Below are positions 1 to 6,113 of a DNA stretch of 7,782 nucleotides, in pieces. This DNA is from an uncultured Peptococcaceae bacterium (GTDB taxonomy: Bacteria; Bacillota; Peptococcia; Peptococcales; Peptococcaceae): NCBI GenBank assembly GCA_902462325.1, contig CABQBF010000128.1, forward strand, positions 1 through 7,782, in the 5' to 3' direction. Below the pieces are notes generated by a model. The model was not told where the DNA came from. It saw nothing but the letters and a program-made list of their open reading frames with translations, and did no database searches. The position numbers and the translations under genes are program-made. Position 1 is the first letter of the stretch. Each line of letters opens with the position of its first letter.

Positions 1-77
1 ATTTTTCGCGCAAGTGGTCAGTTTTCATAAAATTGTCATCAATATCTTATCTTTTGCTATTAAAATATTTCTTATCA

Positions 78-118
78 TAAAAAAAGGAATCTTAGTTTTT
101 ACAAACCAAAGATTCCTT
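78..118 (-). terminator. Intrinsic terminator after the ene-reductase gene
   Basis: A perfect 10-bp inverted repeat, AAGGAATCTT (84-93) and AAGATTCCTT (109-118), has an inner 4-bp extension GTTT/AAAC (95-98 with 103-106). Read on the minus strand, the stem runs straight into a T tract (the A-run at 79-85). It lies about 55 bp past the stop codon of the ene-reductase gene and probably ends that transcript. The remaining sequence from 1 to 77 is AT-rich, and I see no gene or other site in it. Confidence 0.8.
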
Positions 119-173
119 CCCACAATTTTTTCATCATGGATCTTAAATATTATGATTATACAAATTTCATCAA

Positions 174-2099
174 TTATATTTGTAATGCCAATTCTGTCGC
201 TTCCCGAATAGCGTCTAAAGCCTGACCAACTTTTCGGGCATCTCCAATTGTATAAACTTCTGAAATATGCCCACTTAATTCAGCCTCAAATGGATTATAT
301 GACTTGCTTCCTAATGCTAAAACAACTGTGTCGTAACCATGTAGTTCTTGAATTACACCAGCTTTCTCATATTGCACACCGTCAGTATAAAATTGCAATA
401 TTTTAGATTCTACCAAAAACTTCACTTTATTTTTTTCTAAGCGTTCCATTAATGCAACTTTCGACACTGCATTGATAGCATTGGCAACCTCAGCAGTCAT
501 TTCCATGACAAGAACTTCCTTATGATAGGTGCCTAAAAAATCTGCCGTTTCAATTCCAACCATACCGCCGCCAGCGATTAAAACCTTTTCGCCAAAAGGC
601 TTCTTTCCTAAAAGAATGTCCGTGGCATTCACTAGAGTTGAACCATCTATTCCTTTAATATGCGGATAGAAAGGCTGACTTCCAGTTGCAAGAATAACCA
701 CATCCGGTTCTGCTGCCAAAATATTTTCTGCACGCACCTCCGTATTAAAATAATACGTCACACCAAAACGTTGCCCTATTTTATAGTAATACTGCATCGG
801 TTTTACTAAATCTGATTTTCCTGGAGGATATGCTGCAACTACGAATTGCCCTCCTATACATCGTTCTTTTTCATATACTGTAACGTCATGACCTCTTTGC
901 GCTAGTATCCACGCAGCCTGCAAACCGGCCGGACCAGCTCCCACAATATGAATTTTTTTAACTCGTTCAGCAGGTTTAATCTGTAACTCTAACTCCCGTC
1001 CTACAAAAGGATTTACTAGACAAGTTAAAGGTTGTCCCATTAAAAGATTTTTAGCCCAACCTTGATGACACCCTACACAGGAGCATATCTCATCATATTT
1101 TCCATCCTTTATTTTTTGCATAAAGTGGGGATCTGCTATAGACTCTCTACCAAAAGCGATTAAATCTACCCGATTTGTAGAGAGCAATTCTTCTGCTATG
1201 TAAGGATCATTTACCTTACCTGCCACAATCACTGGAATCCGAACAGACTTCTTAATATCTTCAGCATATTTTGCAATATAAGCGACAGGATAATCACTAC
1301 TTCCCCAAAATGTTTCTGTCGCATAATTTCCCACGGAAATATTGAGGGCGTCAACGCCTGCCTCCTCCAGCATTTTTGCCATAACCCGAGCCTCTGGCAA
1401 TGTAATTCCACCTACACACCATTCTTCTGCACTCATTCTAAAAAGAACCGGATATTCTTTTCCCAAACGTTTCTTAATTTCTGCAACGATTAATAAAGGA
1501 AAACGCATCCGATTTTTTAGAGAACCGCCAAATTCATCCATTCTTTTGTTTGAATAAGCTGACATGAATTGGCAAAGCAGATATCCATGAGCTCCATGAA
1601 TTTCTATGGCATCTATTCCAGCCTTTTTGGCCCGTTCTGCTGCATCTCCAAATTTTTTTACCAAATCATAGACTTCTTCTGTCAACAATTCTCTTGGTAA
1701 TTCCTTCATTTTAGGACATGCTATACTGGAGGCCGCTACTGGCTGCATATCATTAAAAATATTCAGAGTCTGTCGACCAGGATGCTGCAATTGCACACAG
1801 ATCTTGCACCCCTCTGTATGCACAGCCTCTGCTAAACGCCCAAACCCTTCAATCTGCTCATCTTTCCACAAACCGGGGGTTGTAAAGGCTGTCTTTCCAT
1901 CTGGTATAACAGCAGTCACTTCTGCAATCAATAAAGCAAACCCGCCTCTGGCTTTTTCTCTATGATAGGCAATTAAACGATCATTTACAACACAATCTGT
2001 TGTAGTAAACCCTGTTCCCATAGCTGGAACAATACTTCTATTTTTTAATTGCATCGTTCCAATTGAAATCGGTGTAAAAAGTGTCATATAGTTCTCCAT
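174..2099 (-). CDS. FMN/Fe-S/FAD ene-reductase (2,4-dienoyl-CoA reductase / enoate reductase family)
   Basis: This is a 641-residue cytoplasmic oxidoreductase of Old Yellow Enzyme fold fused to a pyridine-nucleotide-disulphide-type domain, the length and layout of FadH, clostridial enoate reductase and BaiCD/BaiH. Residues 5-335 form the FMN barrel: QLQHPGR at 103-109 and H168-G-A-H171-G-Y173, where the family has its substrate-anion-binding pair and proton-donor tyrosine, followed by FGGS near 190. The Fe-S segment at 339-360 is CSCVGC-HQGW-(11)-C: the usual third cysteine is Trp348, with an extra Cys339 upstream. An FAD dinucleotide fold starts at GAGPAG (387-392), an NAD(P)H fold at GGGMVG (510-515), and the C-terminal FAD motif is IGDA (618-621). 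Such enzymes reduce C=C bonds conjugated to a carboxylate, thioester or ketone with NAD(P)H. ATG1 has GGAGGG six bases upstream; ATG5 (at 2087) also has GGAG at good distance and matches the usual family N-terminus. The substrate is unknown. Confidence 0.93.
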   Translation of the reverse strand: MENYMTLFTPISIGTMQLKNRSIVPAMGTGFTTTDCVVNDRLIAYHREKARGGFALLIAEVTAVIPDGKTAFTTPGLWKDEQIEGFGRLAEAVHTEGCKICVQLQHPGRQTLNIFNDMQPVAASSIACPKMKELPRELLTEEVYDLVKKFGDAAERAKKAGIDAIEIHGAHGYLLCQFMSAYSNKRMDEFGGSLKNRMRFPLLIVAEIKKRLGKEYPVLFRMSAEEWCVGGITLPEARVMAKMLEEAGVDALNISVGNYATETFWGSSDYPVAYIAKYAEDIKKSVRIPVIVAGKVNDPYIAEELLSTNRVDLIAFGRESIADPHFMQKIKDGKYDEICSCVGCHQGWAKNLLMGQPLTCLVNPFVGRELELQIKPAERVKKIHIVGAGPAGLQAAWILAQRGHDVTVYEKERCIGGQFVVAAYPPGKSDLVKPMQYYYKIGQRFGVTYYFNTEVRAENILAAEPDVVILATGSQPFYPHIKGIDGSTLVNATDILLGKKPFGEKVLIAGGGMVGIETADFLGTYHKEVLVMEMTAEVANAINAVSKVALMERLEKNKVKFLVESKILQFYTDGVQYEKAGVIQELHGYDTVVLALGSKSYNPFEAELSGHISEVYTIGDARKVGQALDAIREATELALQI

Positions 2100-2122
2100 A
2101 AAAACCCTCCATCTTCTTCTAA

Positions 2123-2151
2123 AATATAGTTCCTTTTAAAAACGGTGTCCA
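2123..2151 (-). promoter_or_regulatory. Candidate promoter of the ene-reductase gene
   Basis: On the minus strand, TGGACA (2151-2146) and TATATT (2128-2123) each match five of six sigma-A consensus bases and are separated by exactly 17 bp. Transcription would start near 2116, leaving a leader of about 17 bases that contains the GGAGGG ribosome site. The -35 box lies inside one arm of the inverted repeat at 2144-2179. This suggests the ene-reductase gene can be transcribed apart from the two genes upstream of it. Confidence 0.5.
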
Positions 2152-2179
2152 TTCAGAAACAATTTCATAAATGGACACC
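2144..2179. repeat. 10-bp inverted repeat overlapping the ene-reductase promoter
   Basis: GGTGTCCATT (2144-2153) and AATGGACACC (2170-2179) are perfect inverted copies separated by 16 bp. The loop holds a further 4-bp pairing (GAAA/TTTC on the minus strand). On the minus strand the stem is followed by GTTTTT, so as RNA it could act as an attenuator or weak terminator for transcripts arriving from the amidohydrolase gene. As DNA it overlaps the -35 box of the candidate promoter and could be an operator for a dimeric regulator. The two readings are not exclusive. Confidence 0.6.
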
Positions 2180-2222
2180 ATGCCTTATAACCTTGCTTCA
2201 ATTATATTTTAAAAGTTAATTG

Positions 2223-2241
2223 AAAAAAATAGTCCCGACTA
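2223..2241 (-). terminator. Weak terminator candidate after the amidohydrolase-like gene
   Basis: On the minus strand, six bases past the amidohydrolase stop codon, the 12-base self-complementary block TAGTCGGGACTA (2241-2230) is followed directly by seven T residues (2229-2223). The stem is at most 5 bp with a very tight loop, so at best it ends transcription partially. Read-through into the ene-reductase gene remains possible. Confidence 0.3.
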
Positions 2242-2247
2242 AGAGTT

Positions 2248-3090
2248 TTATTCTAATCCTAAAAGACGCACTGCATTATTATACATAACATCTTCCAAAG
2301 TCTCATCAGTCATGCCATTTTTCTTCCAACCTTCCACAATAGACTCTAACGAGTTAATAGGATATGCTGTACCAAATACAATCTTATCTCTTAAAGACCC
2401 ATTAGCAGCCGTTACATAATCCTGATAACCAGGGATAGTATCAATAGCATAGCAATCTGGAGAGAGGTAAACATTCGGCCGATTGAGGGCAATGTGACAA
2501 ATTTCTGTGATAAATGGATAACCCCCATGCACAATGATAAAATTCAATTTTGGAAATCTCACAGCAATTCTATCTAAGTCATTGGGATAATATAAATCTT
2601 GTTCTGGGACAAATAATCCGCCAAATTGCAGCATAACCGGAACATTAATTTCCTGACAGCGCTGATAAATTGGAAATACACGTTCATCATCCACATGCAT
2701 AGGTTCGCTGCCAAAAGCTAATTCCATGACAATCCCAACGCAGGGGCCATCCACCACATATTTATCAATCTCTGCCAAACACTTCTCGGTTCCTTCTAAC
2801 GGATCAATTCCAGCAAAGCAGATGAAACGGTCTGGATAATCTTTTAACAAATCAATCAAATCATCATTGTTGTCACTTTGTCCCTTCCGTACCGGCACCA
2901 CACCTTTTTCGATGCCTAACGCATCCATCTCTGCAATCAATTCATCCATGGATAAGTTTCTAGCAGAGGAAGGGATATCTGTTCCCATTTTTCTAGCAAT
3001 TTCTGCAGTATCTGTTTCCAAATTTACAAACAAACCAACATCTTTAAATCTTTTGTAAGGGGGGCGCAGTCTAAAATCAATAATCTTCAT
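2248..3090 (-). CDS. Amidohydrolase_2-fold protein with a degenerate metal site
   Basis: This 280-residue protein resembles the amidohydrolase_2 (TIM-barrel) family, which includes ACMSD-type decarboxylases, resorcylate decarboxylases and lactonases such as LigI. The family landmarks are in place but the ligands are not. The N-terminal D-x-H-x-H is D5-F-R7-L-R9, so both histidines are arginine. The mid-barrel histidine in P-V-x-x-H-x-G is Gln155 (PVMLQFGG). The late aspartate of GSDxP is Ala242 (FGTAYP). Only His188 in IIVHGG is kept. A mononuclear metal centre is therefore unlikely, and either a metal-free reaction or a binding role should be considered. The start at 3090 is chosen because the in-frame ATG at 3105 overlaps a strong GGAGGAA site six bases upstream of 3090. 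The stop of the transporter gene lies 22 bp upstream, so the two are co-transcribed. The cytoplasmic substrate is probably what the transporter imports; this is inference. Confidence 0.85.
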   Translation of the reverse strand: MKIIDFRLRPPYKRFKDVGLFVNLETDTAEIARKMGTDIPSSARNLSMDELIAEMDALGIEKGVVPVRKGQSDNNDDLIDLLKDYPDRFICFAGIDPLEGTEKCLAEIDKYVVDGPCVGIVMELAFGSEPMHVDDERVFPIYQRCQEINVPVMLQFGGLFVPEQDLYYPNDLDRIAVRFPKLNFIIVHGGYPFITEICHIALNRPNVYLSPDCYAIDTIPGYQDYVTAANGSLRDKIVFGTAYPINSLESIVEGWKKNGMTDETLEDVMYNNAVRLLGLE

Positions 3091-3096
3091 AATAAA

Positions 3097-3103
3097 TTCC
3101 TCC
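3097..3103 (-). promoter_or_regulatory. Ribosome binding site that fixes the amidohydrolase start
   Basis: GGAGGAA on the minus strand sits six bases before the ATG at 3090. The longer reading from the ATG at 3105 would translate this Shine-Dalgarno site as codons 2-3 and has no site of its own, so the shorter start is preferred. Confidence 0.75.
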
Positions 3104-3112
3104 ATTTCGTTT

Positions 3113-4531
3113 TTACATTAATCCAATAAAGTTCCAATACATAAAACCAATCGTAATCATCCAGATGAAACAAAGTACCGCTTTCACACTGTATACTTTA
3201 ATCCAGTCAGCCATAGGAATCAGACCTAATGTATACACAAATAATGGCCAAGCTGATTCATAAGGAAGAATAAAATTACTAACACCATTAAAGAAACAGT
3301 ACATTGCCGGATGAATTCCATAGCCCAATTCTGTCACAATTTGTGCAATTGGTACACCAAAGGCATTCATTTCTGCTACTGGTGTCATAACAAAATTTAA
3401 CAAAAAAGCAAACCAATAAATCAACATTAAAAATACTGGCTGACTCATTCCTACTAAATGGGGCAATAAGGTTGCGTTGATAAAATCACCAATACCTACA
3501 CTGCCAGCTACTTGACCAATTGCTTGACAACCAGTGAAGAAGAATAGAAATGAATAATTCGCTTTCAAAAGATGTTGCGCTGTGCCAACATTTACACCTG
3601 GAAAACAGAGAATCAACGGTGCTAAAAGAAACCCATACATCATAGCTTGCCCGTGAATCTGCTGTGTAAAAAGATAAATTACCAACGCAATTAAGACAAC
3701 TGCTATTTTCTTTTCTTCTTTCGTGGTTGGCGGCAACTCATTTTTTAAATCAACAAACACTTGCCGGTTAACATTTTTCACATCACTGCCGCACATTTTT
3801 CCAATAATCAGAGCCTCCACAAAAATCATAGGAATGAACGCAACATTATTCATCAAGTAAAGTGGATAATTTAATGCTGCCACCTCTGGAATGATTGTGC
3901 TTACGGAAACTGGCAAAACAGCGAAAAAATCCGGTGAGTAGAGAAACAAATCTGAATCACAAAAACCAATTAAACCTGTCAACATAATCCCTGCTGAGGC
4001 TTTGCTGCGTCCCCATCCGCAGGCCGTACACAAAGCATAGGTTACCATCGCCAAAGCTGCAATTGCAGAAGTTGCTCCCATCAATATCCGGAAGATAATC
4101 GCAATAACCAACACAGAAAAAACAATTGCCATATAACTATTTCCAAACTTTGCTAAAACAGTATATCCGATTCGTTCCAAAAATTTTGTATCCATCACAA
4201 TAGCAACCAAGAAGATAGCGCCAATGGCTACCCAAGTAATATCCATAGTCCATGGCTTCATAACAATATCAATTGGTGCTACTTTTAAAATGATATATGA
4301 CAAGCTCATTAACAACGCTGCTACAATATTAGGTACCTGCTCAAAAACGAACATTAAGATTCCCCACAAAGTGACAATCATAAACATTTTTATTTCATGT
4401 GTAAAGACTTCACTAACTGGTACGAATGCAATCATTAGCGGCAACAAAAATGTAACAATCATTTTAAGCCAGTCCATTTTTGTAAATTTCTCTGCCATAG
4501 GCACATGACACGCTTCCTTTCCAATCTCCAT
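3113..4531 (-). CDS. DASS/SLC13-type anion transporter (divalent anion:Na+ symporter family)
   Basis: A very hydrophobic 472-residue protein with roughly 12 or more membrane segments (approximately 22-40, 46-84, 98-114, 132-195, 223-243, 275-310, 325-345, 363-402, 428-468). Its length and pattern are those of the DASS family (CitT, INDY, VcINDY and related C4-dicarboxylate, citrate and tartrate carriers), with a hydrophilic loop near 246-275 in the middle and two re-entrant-like regions. The two family SNT signatures that bind Na+ and the carboxylate are not canonical: the equivalent places appear to read GATSAIAA (152-159) and TPVAEMNAFGVPIA (383-396). A typical C-terminal half motif, GVSNFILPYESAWP, is at 416-429. 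It likely imports an organic anion for the two genes downstream. The ATG at 4531 has no clear ribosome site. GTG at 4504 lies 8 bp after AAGGAAG and ATG at 4498 also fits, so the true protein may be 9-11 residues shorter. Confidence 0.85.
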   Translation of the reverse strand: MEIGKEACHVPMAEKFTKMDWLKMIVTFLLPLMIAFVPVSEVFTHEIKMFMIVTLWGILMFVFEQVPNIVAALLMSLSYIILKVAPIDIVMKPWTMDITWVAIGAIFLVAIVMDTKFLERIGYTVLAKFGNSYMAIVFSVLVIAIIFRILMGATSAIAALAMVTYALCTACGWGRSKASAGIMLTGLIGFCDSDLFLYSPDFFAVLPVSVSTIIPEVAALNYPLYLMNNVAFIPMIFVEALIIGKMCGSDVKNVNRQVFVDLKNELPPTTKEEKKIAVVLIALVIYLFTQQIHGQAMMYGFLLAPLILCFPGVNVGTAQHLLKANYSFLFFFTGCQAIGQVAGSVGIGDFINATLLPHLVGMSQPVFLMLIYWFAFLLNFVMTPVAEMNAFGVPIAQIVTELGYGIHPAMYCFFNGVSNFILPYESAWPLFVYTLGLIPMADWIKVYSVKAVLCFIWMITIGFMYWNFIGLM

Positions 4532-4571
4532 ATGGATTTTTAAAATTCTTTCATCAACAGCTGTTACATTA

Positions 4572-4600
4572 TTTATAACATGATAGAAATCATTTGTAAA
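4572..4600 (-). promoter_or_regulatory. Promoter of the transporter operon
   Basis: On the minus strand, TTTACA (4600-4595) and TATAAA (4577-4572) each match five of six sigma-A consensus bases with a 17-bp spacer. A TG one base before the -10 makes it an extended -10. Transcription would start near 4565, giving a 34-base leader before the ATG at 4531. The spacer contains the dyad ATGAT-AGAA-ATCAT (4580-4593), and the perfect palindrome AACAGCTGTT (4556-4565) sits at the predicted start site; both could bind regulators. Confidence 0.65.
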
Positions 4601-4609
4601 ACTTATAGA

Positions 4610-4638
4610 ATTGATACACCTATATCGAAAAAATCAAT
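4610..4638. promoter_or_regulatory. Candidate LysR operator in the divergent promoter region
   Basis: ATTGAT (4610-4615) and ATCAAT (4633-4638) are inverted copies 17 bp apart. Nested inside is GATA-N6-TATC (4613-4626), compatible with the loose LysR box T-N11-A (for example T4612 and A4624). It lies about 45-73 bp upstream of the predicted transporter start site, where LysR activators usually bind, and upstream of the lysR promoter candidate, which fits autoregulation. The assignment rests on position and weak symmetry only. Confidence 0.35.
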
Positions 4639-4653
4639 ATTATTTTTGCCTAG

Positions 4654-4682
4654 TTGTTTTTTGGGTTATAAAGTTATATTAT
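4654..4682 (+). promoter_or_regulatory. Candidate promoter of the LysR gene
   Basis: TTGTTT (4654-4659) and TATTAT (4677-4682) are spaced by 17 bp. The -10 is good (five of six) and the -35 is poor (TTG only), as expected for a weakly expressed or self-regulated gene. Transcription would begin near 4689, leaving a leader of about 68 bases. Confidence 0.35.
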
Positions 4683-4756
4683 ATAAATAATCGCCACGCA
4701 TTCCGCATCTGATTTTTTCACAATTCCGTTTCAATTTTCATTTTGAGGTAATAGTT

Positions 4757-5674
4757 ATGCAAATTAATCACATTGAATATTTTCTGGAAGTTGCTCGATG
4801 TCAATCCATCAGCAAAGCGGCTAAAAACCTATTTATTACCCAATCAACGCTGAGCACATCCATTGCTACATTGGAAAACGAATTAGGTTTTAAACTTTTT
4901 ACTCGCTTAAGACAAGGCGTGATCTTAACTCCTGAAGGAGAAAAAATTTTAAAAGATGCACAAAAAATTTTGACTACAATTTCCGACTGGAAAGATCTTG
5001 CTCATAGCACTTCCACACTTACAGGAACTGTACGCATCATTTCCCAACCAGCCATTACAAGCTATGCTTTGGTAGATATTATAACGGCATGCTATGAACA
5101 ATATCCTTTCATCAAAGTCAATATCATCGATACCCAAAATAAAACTTTTTTTGATTCCTTAATAAACAACCAATCCACCATTGGCTTGGCTTTTTATACG
5201 CCAGACGACTATGAATTTATTTACGAACAAGCCAGACTATATAAATTCAACACAGAAATTCTCTATTTTGATGAACTGCTTGTATATTTTAATAAATCCT
5301 CTGCACTTGCTCACTTAAAAGAAATTACTTTAAAGGATTTACTGGAATATAACTTAGTTACCTATCCTTATCAAAATAATCAAGCCTACAGTGATGTACA
5401 GAACTATTTTTTCAAAAATAAAGTTTTTGTTTTGCCTAAAGCCAGTGATCAATTAGAGTTAATTTCTCAAAATTCTGATATCATTGGTCTTTTTACCTCC
5501 ATCTTGCGCAAAGAATTAGAAAAAAGATCCGATTTACTGATTTCCACCGCCCCAATAAAAAATTATCCAACACCATTGGTGATTGTCTTGTTTTATCCAG
5601 AACAAAACAGTATTACTTCTGCTGAACAAATCGTTTTAGATTTAATCCGCAATCAATTTAAAATTCGCCCATAA
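4757..5674 (+). CDS. LysR-type transcriptional regulator
   Basis: The 305-residue length is standard for the family. Residues 1-60 form the winged helix-turn-helix (NHIEYFLEVARCQSISKAAK, then FITQSTLSTSIATLENELG, then a wing ending in LTPEGE), followed by a linker helix to about residue 85 and a periplasmic-binding-protein-like effector domain from about 90 to the end (FYTPDD, ITLKDLLEYNLVTYPYQ and similar family-like blocks). GAGGT seven bases before the ATG supports the start. It is divergent from the transporter operon with a 225-bp shared control region, the classic arrangement for a LysR protein that activates its neighbour in response to the substrate. Its base composition looks more AT-rich than that of rbgA downstream. 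The effector is unknown; I expect the imported anion or a product of it. Confidence 0.93.
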   Translation: MQINHIEYFLEVARCQSISKAAKNLFITQSTLSTSIATLENELGFKLFTRLRQGVILTPEGEKILKDAQKILTTISDWKDLAHSTSTLTGTVRIISQPAITSYALVDIITACYEQYPFIKVNIIDTQNKTFFDSLINNQSTIGLAFYTPDDYEFIYEQARLYKFNTEILYFDELLVYFNKSSALAHLKEITLKDLLEYNLVTYPYQNNQAYSDVQNYFFKNKVFVLPKASDQLELISQNSDIIGLFTSILRKELEKRSDLLISTAPIKNYPTPLVIVLFYPEQNSITSAEQIVLDLIRNQFKIRP

Positions 5675-5717
5675 TATAACAGGACGAATCCTATAAAAAG
5701 ATTCGTCCTGTTATATT
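5673..5717. terminator. Bidirectional hairpin terminator between convergent genes
   Basis: A perfect 18-bp inverted repeat (5673-5690 with 5700-5717) has a 9-base loop, CTATAAAAA. The arms carry the core ACAGGACGAATC. The first two bases of the stem are the last two bases of the LysR stop codon, so the hairpin begins inside the gene. T-rich sequence follows on the plus strand (TATTTATT), and the element ends 15 bp before the stop codon of the convergent membrane-protein gene, so it probably serves both transcripts. Confidence 0.85.
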
Positions 5718-5732
5718 TATTCCAGTTTTATT

Positions 5733-6110
5733 TTATGATTTTATATACGGTTGCAATAACTCTTTTAACTGTTTATACAATCGCACCGACAAATGCTCCA
5801 TACTAAGCCGGTAATGACATTTTCCGTCCACATAAAGAAAAAGGCAATGTTTTCCCGGTTGAAGCTTTATCTGCTGTCGCTCATATTCCAGCCACTCATT
5901 GCAGAGAAATAATTTGATCTTTACTACTTTTTCATCCAAATAAATACGGTCAGGATACAAATTATTCAAATAAAAAGCGACAAGCACCAACAAAGCCGAA
6001 GGAATCTGCCAAAAGGACAGCCATGGTACCACAAAGCTGGTCAAAAGCGGAACTCCTAACAGCACCGCCATTTTTATCCATAAAACAATACGTTGATTAA
6101 CTAGGTACAT
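5733..6110 (-). CDS. Small two-helix membrane protein of unknown function, coupled to rbgA
   Basis: I do not recognise a named family for this 125-residue protein. Residues about 9-29 and 33-50 are two hydrophobic helices separated by a short turn (PWLSFW). The remaining 75 residues are soluble and rich in alternating strand-like stretches (RIYLDEKVVKIKLFL, KHCLFLYVDGKCHYRLS), ending in an amphipathic helix (LYKQLKELLQPYI). This layout recalls small bacterial proteins with a PH-like domain behind two N-terminal helices, but that is only a resemblance. The ATG lies 3 bp after the rbgA stop codon, and its ribosome site (GGAG) overlaps the end of rbgA, so it is translationally coupled. Basic residues near both membrane segments suggest the C-terminal domain is cytoplasmic. 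Confidence 0.75.
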   Translation of the reverse strand: MYLVNQRIVLWIKMAVLLGVPLLTSFVVPWLSFWQIPSALLVLVAFYLNNLYPDRIYLDEKVVKIKLFLCNEWLEYERQQIKLQPGKHCLFLYVDGKCHYRLSMEHLSVRLYKQLKELLQPYIKS

Positions 6111-6113
6111 AGG

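Noticed and set aside
14..211. Plus-strand hydrophobic open frame of 65 codons at the left edge
   Set aside because: It overlaps the terminator and 3' end of the ene-reductase gene, has no ribosome site, and its hydrophobicity comes from AT-rich sequence.
1229..1557. Short open frames on both strands inside the ene-reductase gene
   Set aside because: Shadows of the real coding frame with no start signals.
174..2099. Naming the reductase as fadH, baiCD or baiH
   Set aside because: The fold and length fit all of these, but there is no bai or fatty-acid context and the Fe-S motif differs, so a gene symbol is not justified.
4224..4508. 94-codon plus-strand open frame inside the transporter gene
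   Set aside because: Antisense shadow of a membrane protein gene; its start has no ribosome site and the peptide has no family features.
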